This document shows, piece by piece, positions 35,777 to 44,883 of a stretch of 64,000 nt of DNA. The notes beneath the pieces are model-generated. The model ran no database searches. It saw only the letters and a program-made list of their open reading frames with translations, and was not told the DNA's origin. The stretch is taken from the NCBI GenBank assembly GCA_965200615.1, contig OZ241377.1, positions 1,550,001 through 1,614,000 on the forward strand, in the 5' to 3' direction. Each line of letters begins with the position of its first letter. Within the stretch, counting starts at the first letter, position 1. The DNA is from Bin5 sp965200615. GTDB taxonomy: Bacteria; Chloroflexota; Anaerolineae; Caldilineales; Caldilineaceae. The position numbers and the translations under genes were made by a program.

Positions 35777-37237
35777 CTATGGTGATTCTGCCCGACGGCT
35801 ATCCTGCCCCGCCACACTCCACGCCTGCACGCGGCCGGCCAGATGCGCGGGCAGCCTGCCCTCGATCAGTGTCCCCTCCTCGGTAAACTCCTCCCGTTCC
35901 ACGCGGCCGTGCTCATAAATCAGGGAGACCAGGTCGCCCTTACTGTAAGGAAGCAGCAGCCGCAGCGGCGTCATCGTTTCCCGCAGCTTTCCATCCACCT
36001 CCGTCAGCAGTTCCGGGATGCCTTCTCCGGTGCGGGCGCTGATGGGTACAGGGGACGGGTACTCCTGCAGGGCGCGGCGCAACTGGGCCTCAAGGCCGGG
36101 CTCTCCTTGCCCTGCGGAGCTGACAAGGTCGATCTTGTTCAGCGCGGTCACAAGCGGTTTATCGCCGGCCCCCAGCTCCTCCAGCATCTCCTCCACCGCC
36201 GTTACCTGCTCATCCGCGTTGGCGTGCGAGATATCCACCACGTGCAGCAGCAGGTCCGCCTCGGTGATCTCCTCAAGTGTCGCCCGGAACGCGGCCACCA
36301 GCGCCGTCGGCAGCTTCTGGATGAAACCGACCGTGTCGGTGAACAGGGCCGTGCGCGCGCTCGGCAACGCCACGCGGCGAGTGGTCGGGTCCAGGGTGGC
36401 AAACAGCTGGTCCTGGGCCAGAACAGCTGCATCGCTGACCGCGTTCAATAGCGTGCTCTTGCCCGCGTTTGTGTAGCCAACCACAACGACGACCGGCGTC
36501 GACGACTTCTGCCGGCGCTGTCGGTAGCGTTCGCGGTGGTGGCGTACCTCCTCCAGCTCCCGCTTGAGATGGGCAATCCGGCGCCCGATCTCCCGCCGGT
36601 CCACCTCCAGCTGCGTTTCACCGGGTCCGCGCACACCCACCCCGCCGCTGGCGCCGCCGGCGCGTCCGCCGGCCTGCCGCGCCAGGTGAGTCCAGGCCCG
36701 CGTCAGCCGGGGAAGCCGATACTCGTATTGTGCGAGCTCCACCTGCACCGCTCCCTCTCTGGTCTTGGCATGGCGCGCGAAGATGTCCAGGATCAGGGCG
36801 GTGCGGTCGATCACCTTCACATCCTGGCCCAGCACCCGCTCGATTTCGCGCTGCTGGCGCGGGGAAAGCTCTTCATCGAATATCACGACGTTCGCGCCCA
36901 ACTCCAGAACCAACGTCTTCAACTCGCCCAGCTTGCCGGCGCCGATAAAGGTCGCCGGATGGGGATGCTGCAGCCGCTGCGTCAACTCTCCCTGCACTTC
37001 CAGGCCCGCGGTCTCGGCCAGCAGGCCCAGCTCGATGAGCGAGTCCTCCATAGCCAGGATCCCCGGCTGACCCGCGAGGCTGACGCCGACCAGCACGGCC
37101 GTCTCCTCCGGCTTGTCGGTCAGAATCAGGCCCTGGTCATCCCTCACCACTGCGTGAACGCCGCCTTCGCCCGCGCCGGTGAAATCATCGACCGCTGTAA
37201 GGCCGCCTGAACGGTTTTCGTGTTGACTTTCTGACAT
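35777..37237 (-). CDS. hflX: Ribosome-associated GTPase HflX
   Basis: HflX splits or rescues stalled ribosomes under stress. The N-terminal domain (about residues 50-220) contains GVRGPGETQLEVDRR and a long charged helix; the GTPase domain shows G1 GYTNAGKSTLLNAV, G3 DTVGFI, and G4 NKIDLV; the C-terminal 50 residues form the usual small domain. 486 residues is somewhat long owing to an N-terminal extension (about 40 residues). Start ATG 37237. It is followed by the hydroxyacid dehydrogenase gene. Confidence 0.93.
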   Translation of the reverse strand: MSESQHENRSGGLTAVDDFTGAGEGGVHAVVRDDQGLILTDKPEETAVLVGVSLAGQPGILAMEDSLIELGLLAETAGLEVQGELTQRLQHPHPATFIGAGKLGELKTLVLELGANVVIFDEELSPRQQREIERVLGQDVKVIDRTALILDIFARHAKTREGAVQVELAQYEYRLPRLTRAWTHLARQAGGRAGGASGGVGVRGPGETQLEVDRREIGRRIAHLKRELEEVRHHRERYRQRRQKSSTPVVVVVGYTNAGKSTLLNAVSDAAVLAQDQLFATLDPTTRRVALPSARTALFTDTVGFIQKLPTALVAAFRATLEEITEADLLLHVVDISHANADEQVTAVEEMLEELGAGDKPLVTALNKIDLVSSAGQGEPGLEAQLRRALQEYPSPVPISARTGEGIPELLTEVDGKLRETMTPLRLLLPYSKGDLVSLIYEHGRVEREEFTEEGTLIEGRLPAHLAGRVQAWSVAGQDSRRAESP

Positions 37238-37703
37238 TTCGCTTAACTGTGCCTTTCACAGCGTTCATCCATAGGGGGGATACTGTTGTGCCCGCTGATA
37301 GGCTAACGCTGTACTACAGAGAAACTGATCCAATCGGAAACCGTTGCCGCAATGCGTTAACGGTTTCCATCGGCGACAATTCCAAATGCATCTACAAGCT
37401 GTTCGGTGGAGGGCATCTGCTGCGCCTCCATCTGTGAGATGACGGCCAGTGAAGCCATCTTCCACAAAGTTGCTCGGCCAGGAGAGCGCTGCTGACAAAA
37501 GTGGCGACGAGCAGAGCCGCGGCAAACCAAGCCCGGCAAGATTTGCCTATTGTACACGATTTCGTCATTTCGCGCCTGTCGGGGAAGACAGCCACGCGGA
37601 CGGAATTTGTTGAGCAGTACCGAGCCTAAATGTGCTGTAGTCTGCGAAAAATGTGTATCTTCAGACGGTGCATCTCTTGAAGCAAGTCTCGTTTCATAGG
37701 CCT
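37238..37703. other. Intergenic region with a 10-base inverted repeat
   Basis: No convincing gene. GGAAACCGTT (37336-37345) and AACGGTTTCC (37359-37368) form a perfect inverted repeat with a 13-base gap. It lies between the end of the coiled-coil gene cluster and hflX, so it may be a terminator without T-tract or an operator of hflX. Confidence 0.5.
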
Positions 37704-39983
37704 TCAATTCATTGTCCCCAGCGACGAAAACAGTATGCATATGCCTGGAAGTCCCAGCAGCAACAGCAGCAATAGCAACTTCCAACACCCACTTGCGCGG
37801 GCAGTTGTCTGCTTCTCGACTGGAGTGTCAGGTGATGGCGAAGGTAAAGTGCGGTCATCTGGTATGTTATCTTCTGGAATTCGGGTCTCATGAATGGAAG
37901 CCTCTTCAGCAACGTCCGGTTCGTCTCGTAAGTTTTCGTCTGATATTTCGGCCTTACGAATGATGGTCTCTTCAGCAGCGTCCTGCCCCTCCGCTTGCGG
38001 CAGGGCGAGTTTTTCAAATCGAGCCTGTAACAGAAGGATAATCTGTAACCTCAACCTATCTTTGACGTTAGCCGCTAGTTCGGCCGCAGCTTGCTCTTTG
38101 GCCTTCTGCCGTGCATTCTCTTCGGCAGCGTCTCGTGCCAATTCCTTTTGCTGGACGAGCATATCAGCGGCGAGTTTTTCAAATCGAGCCTGTAACAGAA
38201 GGATAATCTGTAACCTCAACCTATCTTTGACGTTAGCCGCTAGTTCGGCCGCAGCTTGCTCTTTGGCCTTCTGCCGTGCATTCTCTTCGGCAGCGTCTCG
38301 TGCCAATTCCTTTTGCTGGACGAGCACATCAGCATCGTTCTGTTCTCTCGTCTTTTGGCGCATCGATTCTTTGGCAGTTGTCAGTTCCTGTGTCTTCTGG
38401 CGAACCGTATCTTTGGCAACTGTCAGTTCCTCTGTCTTTTGGCGAACCGTATCTTCGGCAGCCGTCAGTTCTTCTGTCTTCTGGCGAACCGTTTCTTTGG
38501 CAGTCGCCAGTTCCAAAGCCTTAATTCGTGCTGCTCTCTTAGCTGTGACCTGCTCCTCAGCTTTCTGACGAGCCGGTGCTGCCACTGAGAGCCACTCTTC
38601 GGCCTTTTGGCGATCCGCGGCTTTTGCTGCGACCCATTCCTCCGCCTTTTGATAGGCAACTGCCTCCGCTGCGACCCATTCTTGAGCTTTCCGATGAGCG
38701 GCGGCTTTTGCTGTGACCCATTCTCTTACTTTTGTATAGGCAACGGCCCTATCTGGCTTCTGTACCCTTTCCCTCTGACGAACAGCGTCTTCCGCTTCCA
38801 TCAATTCTTCAGCTATCTGACGCGCGGCGATTCTTGCAGCGCCCTGTTCCTTTGCCTTCTCGCGAACCGCCGCTTCGGTCGTGACCATCTCCCTTGATTT
38901 CTGACGCGCGGCTTCTCTTGCCGCGTCCTGCTCTTCTGCCTTTTGTTGGGCGACAGATTCGGCCGCGTTCCTTTCCTCTGCCTTCTGTTGGACAGCTGTT
39001 TCAGCTGCGTTCCTCTCCTCTGCCTTCTGTTGGGCAATGGCTTTGGCCGCGTCTGTTTCTTCTGCCTTCCTTTTGACAACGGCTTCCGCTGCTTTTCTTT
39101 CCTTTGCCTTCTGACGAAACAACACTTCAGCTGCACCTCGTTCTTCTGACTTCTGGCGGGCCCATACTGCCGCTGTTAACCACGTCTCGGTCCGGGCATC
39201 ATGCTTCAGTATCCGTAGCATGATTTCTTCCTCCGGAATGACGTGACTATCCATTGGTGTCATGTCCTGTTCCGGCGGATTGATGTTCAGGGCCAAGGCG
39301 CAACTATTAATCGCCCATCGCGCTGCCTCAGTTGAAAATCCAAACCTCCGTTGGAAACGCTGAAGAAGCCATCGTCCGTGAACTGTAGATAAGTGAGTTG
39401 CTGTGTGTATACGCTCATGGGAATATTTCTTTTGTGAGGCGCATACTAATAGTAGTTCGACAGGAACTCGCGCGTGCAACGCGTGAACCAACAGGTATCG
39501 TTCTCTGGCGTATGGCCCGCAGAGGTCAGCAAGGAAGGCATTGACACGCGCGGGGTCTATGAGTAGAGCCGGACCGTGGTCTGCTATCAATTGGCACAGG
39601 ACGCGTTGAGGGGAATTGGAAAGCGCCTTACGACTGTAATCAAGTTCATGATAACCATCGTGGGGGCCATTCCGTGCAAATGGAGCGATATCCATGACCG
39701 CGGACCAACTGTCGATCGCCCAGCGCGCGGCCTCCGCAGAAAGGCAATACCGACTTTCTAGACGCTGGGAGAGCCACCGCCCATGAATTGTTCTGCCCTG
39801 CGATTGAGCCAGCAACTCCGCCGGAATGCGCTCCCGCATTGCCTGGACAATGAGGTAGCGTTCTCTGTGATACTCCCCACAAAGGTCAGCTAGGAAGGCA
39901 TCAACACGTTCAGGTTCATTTAGCAAATTCGGGCCGTAGTCGGCGTACAGTTTGCGCAGAAAGTGCCGGGGAAGTGGATTCAT
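37704..39983 (-). CDS. Large coiled-coil protein with two N-terminal modules and C-terminal membrane anchor
   Basis: Last gene of a six-gene minus-strand cluster; no named family recognised. Residues 1-105 and about 118-245 are two copies of a helical module: DYGPNLLNEPERVDAFLADL, then RERYLIVQAMRERIPAELL, then WLSQRLESRYCLSAEAARWA. Next comes a ~400-residue coiled coil of 14-residue units rich in Ala, Lys, Glu and Gln (for example RQKAEEWVAAKAADRQKAEE). Residues about 600-710 contain a 55-residue unit present twice. The C-terminus ends in a Leu-rich hydrophobic helix (CWKLLLLLLLLGLPGICILF), so the coiled coil is probably tethered to the membrane. I infer a scaffold controlled by the kinase of the same cluster. 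Confidence 0.8.
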   Translation of the reverse strand: MNPLPRHFLRKLYADYGPNLLNEPERVDAFLADLCGEYHRERYLIVQAMRERIPAELLAQSQGRTIHGRWLSQRLESRYCLSAEAARWAIDSWSAVMDIAPFARNGPHDGYHELDYSRKALSNSPQRVLCQLIADHGPALLIDPARVNAFLADLCGPYARERYLLVHALHARVPVELLLVCASQKKYSHERIHTATHLSTVHGRWLLQRFQRRFGFSTEAARWAINSCALALNINPPEQDMTPMDSHVIPEEEIMLRILKHDARTETWLTAAVWARQKSEERGAAEVLFRQKAKERKAAEAVVKRKAEETDAAKAIAQQKAEERNAAETAVQQKAEERNAAESVAQQKAEEQDAAREAARQKSREMVTTEAAVREKAKEQGAARIAARQIAEELMEAEDAVRQRERVQKPDRAVAYTKVREWVTAKAAAHRKAQEWVAAEAVAYQKAEEWVAAKAADRQKAEEWLSVAAPARQKAEEQVTAKRAARIKALELATAKETVRQKTEELTAAEDTVRQKTEELTVAKDTVRQKTQELTTAKESMRQKTREQNDADVLVQQKELARDAAEENARQKAKEQAAAELAANVKDRLRLQIILLLQARFEKLAADMLVQQKELARDAAEENARQKAKEQAAAELAANVKDRLRLQIILLLQARFEKLALPQAEGQDAAEETIIRKAEISDENLRDEPDVAEEASIHETRIPEDNIPDDRTLPSPSPDTPVEKQTTARASGCWKLLLLLLLLGLPGICILFSSLGTMN
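38004..38333 (-). repeat. Two tandem 165-base repeats inside the coiled-coil gene
   Basis: 38004-38168 and 38169-38333 are identical except for one base near the end (position 38163 t, 38328 c). The unit encodes 55 residues and keeps the frame, so it is a very recent in-frame duplication that could expand or contract. Confidence 0.93.
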
Positions 39984-40106
39984 CGCTGGTTGAATCTTTC
40001 GTCCGTTGGTCTATGGAATACACTCAGCCATCAGGATACTGATACCTCTATGATTCCGTTTCGACTCCGTCTACAGGTCAACCTCGCTCCGAAGTTTCCA
40101 GGAATT

Positions 40107-41999
40107 CTAGTGTTCCTTGGTCTGGTAGTAAGGGTGGTGGGGAGATCGTTTCAACCACAAATATTCAACTTTATCCGCTGCCTGTAGTCGCCTCAGCCAA
40201 GAGACAGCATGCTCATGCTCCCTGTCTAGGAAGCCAGCTACCTCTCGCGAGGTCATTGGTGTCTTTCTCATGATTTGTAATGTGATTTCTTCTAGGGCTA
40301 TCCTACGAGCGGCTCTTTCGGCTGCTGATAGCTCTTCAGCCTTCACGCGAGCGTGTTTATTTGCTGCGGACCGCTCTTCAGCCTTTGCGCGAGCGCATTT
40401 ATCTGCTGCGGACCGCTCTTCAGCCTTCACGCGAGCGGCCTTTTCGGCTGCGGCCCATTCAAACATCGTTTTACGAGCCGCTACTTTGGACGCGACCCAC
40501 TCCTTAATCTTTTGCAGGACCACCGCTTCGGCCGCGATCCATTCTACTGTTTTCTGATGCTCTGCCGTTTTTGTCTCGACCCACTCTTCAGTCTTTTGTA
40601 ATACCACCGCTTCGGCAGCGGCCAACTCCACCGCCTTCCGGCGCTCCGTCGCTCTGGCTCCATTCCATCTCGCTATTTCTTGATGCTCCGCCGTTTTTGC
40701 CTCGACCCACTCTTCAGCCTTTCGCAAAACCGCCTCTTCCGCTGCGCCCCAATCTTTTGCCTTTTGATGATCCGCGGCTTCTGTCGTCACCCACACCTCA
40801 GCCTTCTTCATGGCCGTCTCTTGCGCTGCAATAGTCTCATTAGCTCTCTCTAGGGACACCTCTTTTTCCGCTTCCCGTTTCTCAGCTTTCTGGCGAACGG
40901 CCTCTTCAGCTGCATCTCGTTCCACTGCCTTCTGTCCAGCTACAGCTACCGCTTCGATCTGCTCCTTGGCCTTCAGACGAACGGCCTCTTCGGCTGCATC
41001 TCGCTCGATTGCCTTCTGAAGAACCACGGCCACCGCGTCATCCTGCTCCTTGGCTTTCTGGCAAACGGCCTCTTCGGCTGCATCTCGTTCCATTGCTTTC
41101 TGACGAACAGTGGCTAACGCGTTGTCCTGCTCTTTGGCTTTCCTGCGAGCTACTACTTCTGTTGAGATCCACGCCTCCGACCGAGGGTCACGATGCAGTA
41201 TCCGCATCATTCTCTCGTCAATAAATGGAAGAGGTTTGCCTGGCGTGGTCAGGTTCTGCACCGGCGAAGCGAAATTCAGGGCGAACGAACAACCCTCTAC
41301 GGCCCACTGCGCGGCTTCGACTGAGAAACCATACCGGTTCTGTAAGTGCTGGGAAAGCCAGTTGGCATGGATTGCGCTCCCGTGCGGGTGGATCAAGTGT
41401 GCCGCGAGAGCGCGCTCCCTCGGCGCGTGGACCAATACCATTTGGGCGGGAATATGCTCCCGCAACGCGTGGGCTAATATAAGCTGAGCAGGAATGCGTT
41501 CCCGCAACGCGTGGAACAGCAAGAACCGTTCTCTGGGAAATGGGCCGCACAGGTCGGCTAGAAGTGCATCCACGCGCCCAGGGTTATTCAGTAGATCCGG
41601 TCCCCAATCTGTCAACAACTGATATAGAGTGCGTTGGGGGATATCGGAAAGCTTTGAATGAACGTCAACAGAGATTTCGTTGACGTTCTGGTTCGTATTC
41701 GCAGCTGTAGAAGCGACACCCAGGGCGAAGGACCAACTCTCGACTGCCCATGCCGCGGCCGCAGCCGAAAAGCAGTACCGGCTCTGCAACCTTTGGGCGC
41801 ACGAGTCGATCCAGGACATGACAGGCCAACGGGCAACAGAAACACGAACCCGCAACGCGTGTACCAGCAGAAAGCGTTCTCTGGGATACCGTCCGTAGAG
41901 GTCGGCCAGGAGGGCGTCCACGCGCGTGGGTTCGTCGAGCAGGGCTGGACCGTAATCCACGAGCAACTGGCGCAATATGCGTTCAGGGCGGGGGTGCAT
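40107..41999 (-). CDS. Large coiled-coil protein with two N-terminal modules and C-terminal winged helix
   Basis: Fifth gene of the minus-strand cluster, paralogue of its neighbours. Two N-terminal modules (about residues 1-103 and 115-255) share DYGPALLDEPTRVDALLADL, YPRERFLLVHALR and RYGFSVEAAQWAVEGCSFAL-type signatures; the second has an inserted repeat of ALREHIPAQMVLVHAPRER type. A coiled coil of about 300 residues follows, in 21- or 14-residue Ala/Glu/Lys units (AVCQKAKEQDDAVAVVLQKA). The last 60 residues (MRKTPMTSREVAGFLDREHE, then WLRRLQAADKVEYLWLKRSP) look like a winged-helix domain. Unlike its neighbours it has no membrane anchor, so it may work in the cytoplasm or on DNA. Confidence 0.8.
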   Translation of the reverse strand: MHPRPERILRQLLVDYGPALLDEPTRVDALLADLYGRYPRERFLLVHALRVRVSVARWPVMSWIDSCAQRLQSRYCFSAAAAAWAVESWSFALGVASTAANTNQNVNEISVDVHSKLSDIPQRTLYQLLTDWGPDLLNNPGRVDALLADLCGPFPRERFLLFHALRERIPAQLILAHALREHIPAQMVLVHAPRERALAAHLIHPHGSAIHANWLSQHLQNRYGFSVEAAQWAVEGCSFALNFASPVQNLTTPGKPLPFIDERMMRILHRDPRSEAWISTEVVARRKAKEQDNALATVRQKAMERDAAEEAVCQKAKEQDDAVAVVLQKAIERDAAEEAVRLKAKEQIEAVAVAGQKAVERDAAEEAVRQKAEKREAEKEVSLERANETIAAQETAMKKAEVWVTTEAADHQKAKDWGAAEEAVLRKAEEWVEAKTAEHQEIARWNGARATERRKAVELAAAEAVVLQKTEEWVETKTAEHQKTVEWIAAEAVVLQKIKEWVASKVAARKTMFEWAAAEKAARVKAEERSAADKCARAKAEERSAANKHARVKAEELSAAERAARRIALEEITLQIMRKTPMTSREVAGFLDREHEHAVSWLRRLQAADKVEYLWLKRSPHHPYYQTKEH

Positions 42000-42027
42000 C
42001 GCGCGAAGTGTCCTTCGTCTATATGGC

Positions 42028-43155
42028 CTAAAGAAAAAAGCTCCCCAGCAGTCCCAACAACCCTAATAGCCCTAGCAGCGCCAGCAGCCAAACACATCCA
42101 CTCTTGGTTTGGCTGGGAGTTGAATGGTTCTTGGGGGGAGAGGAAGACGCGGGTGAAGGTATAGGCCGATTGTTCGCTTGTTGTTGGGAAGGATTCGGTC
42201 CGGGGGCCTGCGATTGGCGATGAGATTGCCTTTGTGCCGGTGGCGAGCTTCTCGCTCGTTCTTCGGCCCGTCGTTCGGCCTTCATTCGAGCCTCCACTTC
42301 GACTGCGATTCGCTCCTCTGCCCTCTTGTTGGCCGCCGCCTCTGCCTTCCTATTGGCCGCCTCTTCGGCAGTCTTGGCCTTCTTTTCTGCCCTTCGGCGA
42401 GCTGCCACTTCGACTGCGATCCGCTCCTCTGCCCTCTTGGCCTTCTTTTCTGCCCTTCGGCGAGCTGCCACTTCGACTGCGATCCGCTCCTCTGCCCTCT
42501 TGTTGACTGCCTCTTCAACCTTCTTAACACGTAGCTCTGCGTTCTGGCGAGCTGCCGCCTCTACTTTGACTTGCTTCTCTAAGTCCTGACGAACTGCAAT
42601 TTCTGCAGAGAGCCGTTCCCCGGCCGAGACTGCTTGGTAGCAGGGGTAATGGGGAGATCGCTGTTTCAGCCATTTTCTTTCGATCTTGCCCGCTTTCTGC
42701 AATTCTTCCAACCAAACACTAGCCGACTGCTGTTCGGTCTTCAAGACTGTTGCCACTTCTCGCGAGGTCATGGGCTCATGTTCCAGAATCTGCAACATGG
42801 CTTCTTCTACATCTTCGAATGGCTGATCATTCAGCGCCAAGTCCTGCTCCGACGCAGTGACTTTCAGAGCCAAGGACCAACTTTTCACCGCCCACTGTGC
42901 GGCCTCCGCAGAAAAACCATACCGCTTCTGTAAGCGTTGGGAAAGCTGTAGTGCATGGACTATATTACCTTGAGGATGATTCTGTAACTCAATGGGAATG
43001 CGCTCTTGCAGCGCGTGGATCAGAAGAAAACGTTCTCGTCGATATGATCCACACAGGTCAGCCAGAAGAGCGTTTACGCGTTCAGGTTCATTTAGTAGAA
43101 TCGGGCCGTAGTCTTCGAGCAACTGGCGCAAAACTTGCCGAGGGATTTGGTTCAT
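42028..43155 (-). CDS. Coiled-coil protein with one N-terminal module, winged helix and C-terminal membrane anchor
   Basis: Fourth gene of the cluster, starting two bases after the kinase stop and thus coupled to it. Order of parts: one N-terminal module (1-108; DYGPILLNEPERVNALLADL ... RYGFSAEAAQWAVKSWSLAL), a winged-helix-like segment (about 128-187; LEHEPMTSREVATVLKTEQQ) closely matching the C-terminus of the next protein, an Arg/Glu/Ala coiled coil (190-300) containing a 21-residue duplication, a Pro/Ser/Gln-rich disordered stretch, and a final hydrophobic helix (VWLLALLGLLGLLGLLGSFF). It could be a tail-anchored receptor or scaffold. Disordered Ser/Thr-rich stretches are plausible kinase targets. 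Confidence 0.8.
   Translation of the reverse strand: MNQIPRQVLRQLLEDYGPILLNEPERVNALLADLCGSYRRERFLLIHALQERIPIELQNHPQGNIVHALQLSQRLQKRYGFSAEAAQWAVKSWSLALKVTASEQDLALNDQPFEDVEEAMLQILEHEPMTSREVATVLKTEQQSASVWLEELQKAGKIERKWLKQRSPHYPCYQAVSAGERLSAEIAVRQDLEKQVKVEAAARQNAELRVKKVEEAVNKRAEERIAVEVAARRRAEKKAKRAEERIAVEVAARRRAEKKAKTAEEAANRKAEAAANKRAEERIAVEVEARMKAERRAEERARSSPPAQRQSHRQSQAPGPNPSQQQANNRPIPSPASSSPPKNHSTPSQTKSGCVWLLALLGLLGLLGLLGSFFL
42376..42501 (-). repeat. Two tandem 63-base repeats inside the coiled-coil gene
   Basis: 42376-42438 and 42439-42501 are identical and encode the same 21 residues in frame (three heptads of coiled coil). Confidence 0.93.
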
Positions 43156-43157
43156 CT

Positions 43158-44498
43158 CTAGAAGCGCACTTCACCTTCGCGGCTCCCAAACTGAATACGC
43201 AGACCGGGTGAGAGTCTAACAGATTGTCCATGGTCAATGTCATTGAGCTGTCCGCTGCTGTCTTGCCCTACCCATTTGTGTGTGGATCGGTTGCGCAGCC
43301 CCCAGACCTGTGGATTCCGTGGATGTAGGGTTACTTCCGCGATCGGGGCGCCAAATTCGTACCTACGCTCTGTGTCTAGGTGATGAGGATATAGCAGCGT
43401 GTCGTGGTTAAGCATGACCACAACGTTACGATCGATGCGCATACGCGGCGGCAACCGGTGCGGCGACGAGCATGCCCAGCAGCCGTCGGAGTCGCCTGCC
43501 GAGTAAGGATCGTAGAAGTTCTCGGCGGCGCAGCTCTGGCAATAGAAGATCGAATCTCGTAGGCGAATCAAGGCGCTGGTCCATTGGCTTTCCTGCACTC
43601 GTCTTTTAGGATCGTGCAGACCTATTGTAAATGAGAGCGTGAAGAGATCCTGTACAAAATTGGGGTAAAGCGGCCACAATTTCCGCGCGTTGTCATGATG
43701 GACGGGTAGGGGACGGTTGCTATCGTTGTTGGGGTCGAAAATAAATAAAGGATGGGTCCCGTACAGGCGCGTTTTGGCTGGCAAGTCGAAGCAGCGAATT
43801 TGCGCCTCGTGTGCACCTTCGAGCGGGTGATGGTTGATAAGCATATAGAAAAGAAGGACCGCCAGAGAAAAGAGATCGGTCTGGCTTCTAGGGCTGGCCT
43901 CGCCGCGTACGATCTCCGGGGCCATAAAGCCGATTGTTCCCTCGATGGCGCTACCATGACCATCTATCCCTACATTGTCATTGTCACAGATGCGCACCTC
44001 GCCGCTATCAGGGTCGAAAAAGACGTTGCCGAAAGCAATATCGCGATAGCAAAGCCCTTTGGCGTGGAGTTGCCGATAGTTATACGCTAACTCGAAACTT
44101 GCTGTCACCAGCGCGCGGAAGCTAGGCTCCACACGGCGCGCTACCAAATCAGTCATGCTGACAAATCGCTCATCCCGCAACGGCATTACATAGCCAAAGC
44201 CCGGACGGTCTTTGGCCTGAACTAACTCCTGTGGCCAGAGGAAGCGGTCGCTAGGCGGGCCTTTGTCAACTGCATATTTCAGCCGTTCTTTCAGATTCTG
44301 GTCTTGGCGTAGATAGCTAGGAAAGTACCATTTCAGCGCCACAGTTTCGTCGCTACTACCGAAGTTTCCATGCCCCTGTCGCCTCCGGGCCCGATAGACT
44401 TCCCCCTGGCCACCGCCTCCAAGGAATTCTTCAACTATATAGGACAGGTTCGTGGACTCCGTCCGTACCATTTGATTAGACCTAAGCAGTTGATTCAT
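43158..44498 (-). CDS. Atypical Ser/Thr protein kinase with zinc ribbon and FHA-like C-terminus
   Basis: Third gene of the cluster. The kinase domain (about residues 15-300) shows the Gly loop FLGGGGQGEVYRAR, the ATP-binding Lys in ETVALKWYFP, a catalytic loop YRDIAFGNVF (HRD replaced by YRD, Asp and Asn kept), DND in place of DFG, and GTIGFMAPEIVRGE. This variant set is found in kinases linked to TerY-type vWA proteins. A zinc ribbon follows (CQSCAAENF ... DGCWAC), then about 95 residues of beta-rich sequence ending GQSVRLSPGLRIQFG, which resembles an FHA phosphopeptide-binding fold. ATG 44498 has GGAG six bases upstream; upstream in-frame ATGs at 44501 and 44555 are less likely. Coupled to the downstream coiled-coil gene. 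Confidence 0.85.
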   Translation of the reverse strand: MNQLLRSNQMVRTESTNLSYIVEEFLGGGGQGEVYRARRRQGHGNFGSSDETVALKWYFPSYLRQDQNLKERLKYAVDKGPPSDRFLWPQELVQAKDRPGFGYVMPLRDERFVSMTDLVARRVEPSFRALVTASFELAYNYRQLHAKGLCYRDIAFGNVFFDPDSGEVRICDNDNVGIDGHGSAIEGTIGFMAPEIVRGEASPRSQTDLFSLAVLLFYMLINHHPLEGAHEAQIRCFDLPAKTRLYGTHPLFIFDPNNDSNRPLPVHHDNARKLWPLYPNFVQDLFTLSFTIGLHDPKRRVQESQWTSALIRLRDSIFYCQSCAAENFYDPYSAGDSDGCWACSSPHRLPPRMRIDRNVVVMLNHDTLLYPHHLDTERRYEFGAPIAEVTLHPRNPQVWGLRNRSTHKWVGQDSSGQLNDIDHGQSVRLSPGLRIQFGSREGEVRF

Positions 44499-44883
44499 CA
44501 TGTGCTCCAGGACTCGGAGGAAGGAAGTAAAAAGTCCGTTCTGATAATACGACAACCGCAGTTACCGTGTCAGAGATGTGAAAGGGTAGACACTGGCACA
44601 AATAAGGCAAGGATGGTTGCAGTTCGCTCACATGAGAGCCGTATCCAACTGCGTCTTCTGCCCCTTTTGTCGTCGAAATAATCGCTATTCACGGAATTAA
44701 GGTTGTAGTAATAAGGGCCATGCAGAAACCCTTGTACAGCGTAGCATGCAGACCTCCAAGCGGCATTATGTCCTTTCAAGCCCCAAAATCAGGATGCGCT
44801 TTAGATGAAACTTTGCGTACATTCTTTGCAATCAAAAGTGCCACCCGTGTCCCCATCTTTACTATGTACGAAAGTGTCCCCAA
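44499..44883. other. Gap between kinase and phosphatase genes, possible insertion-sequence scar
   Basis: The 385 bases between the kinase start and the PP2C stop hold no convincing gene. At 44813-44883 the minus strand has GGGGACACTTTCGTAC and, shortly after, GGGGACACGGGTGGCAC. Such GGGGACACTTT-type ends resemble those next to IS481-like elements, so this may be the trace of a lost insertion. No transposase remains. Confidence 0.3.

Noticed and set aside
38000..38400. Repeat-rich stretch considered as a CRISPR array
   Set aside because: The repeats are long in-frame coding duplications without spacers, and no cas gene is present.
44570..44779. 69-codon minus-strand frame before the kinase
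   Set aside because: No family similarity, no ribosome binding site, and it lies in a region that may be an insertion scar.
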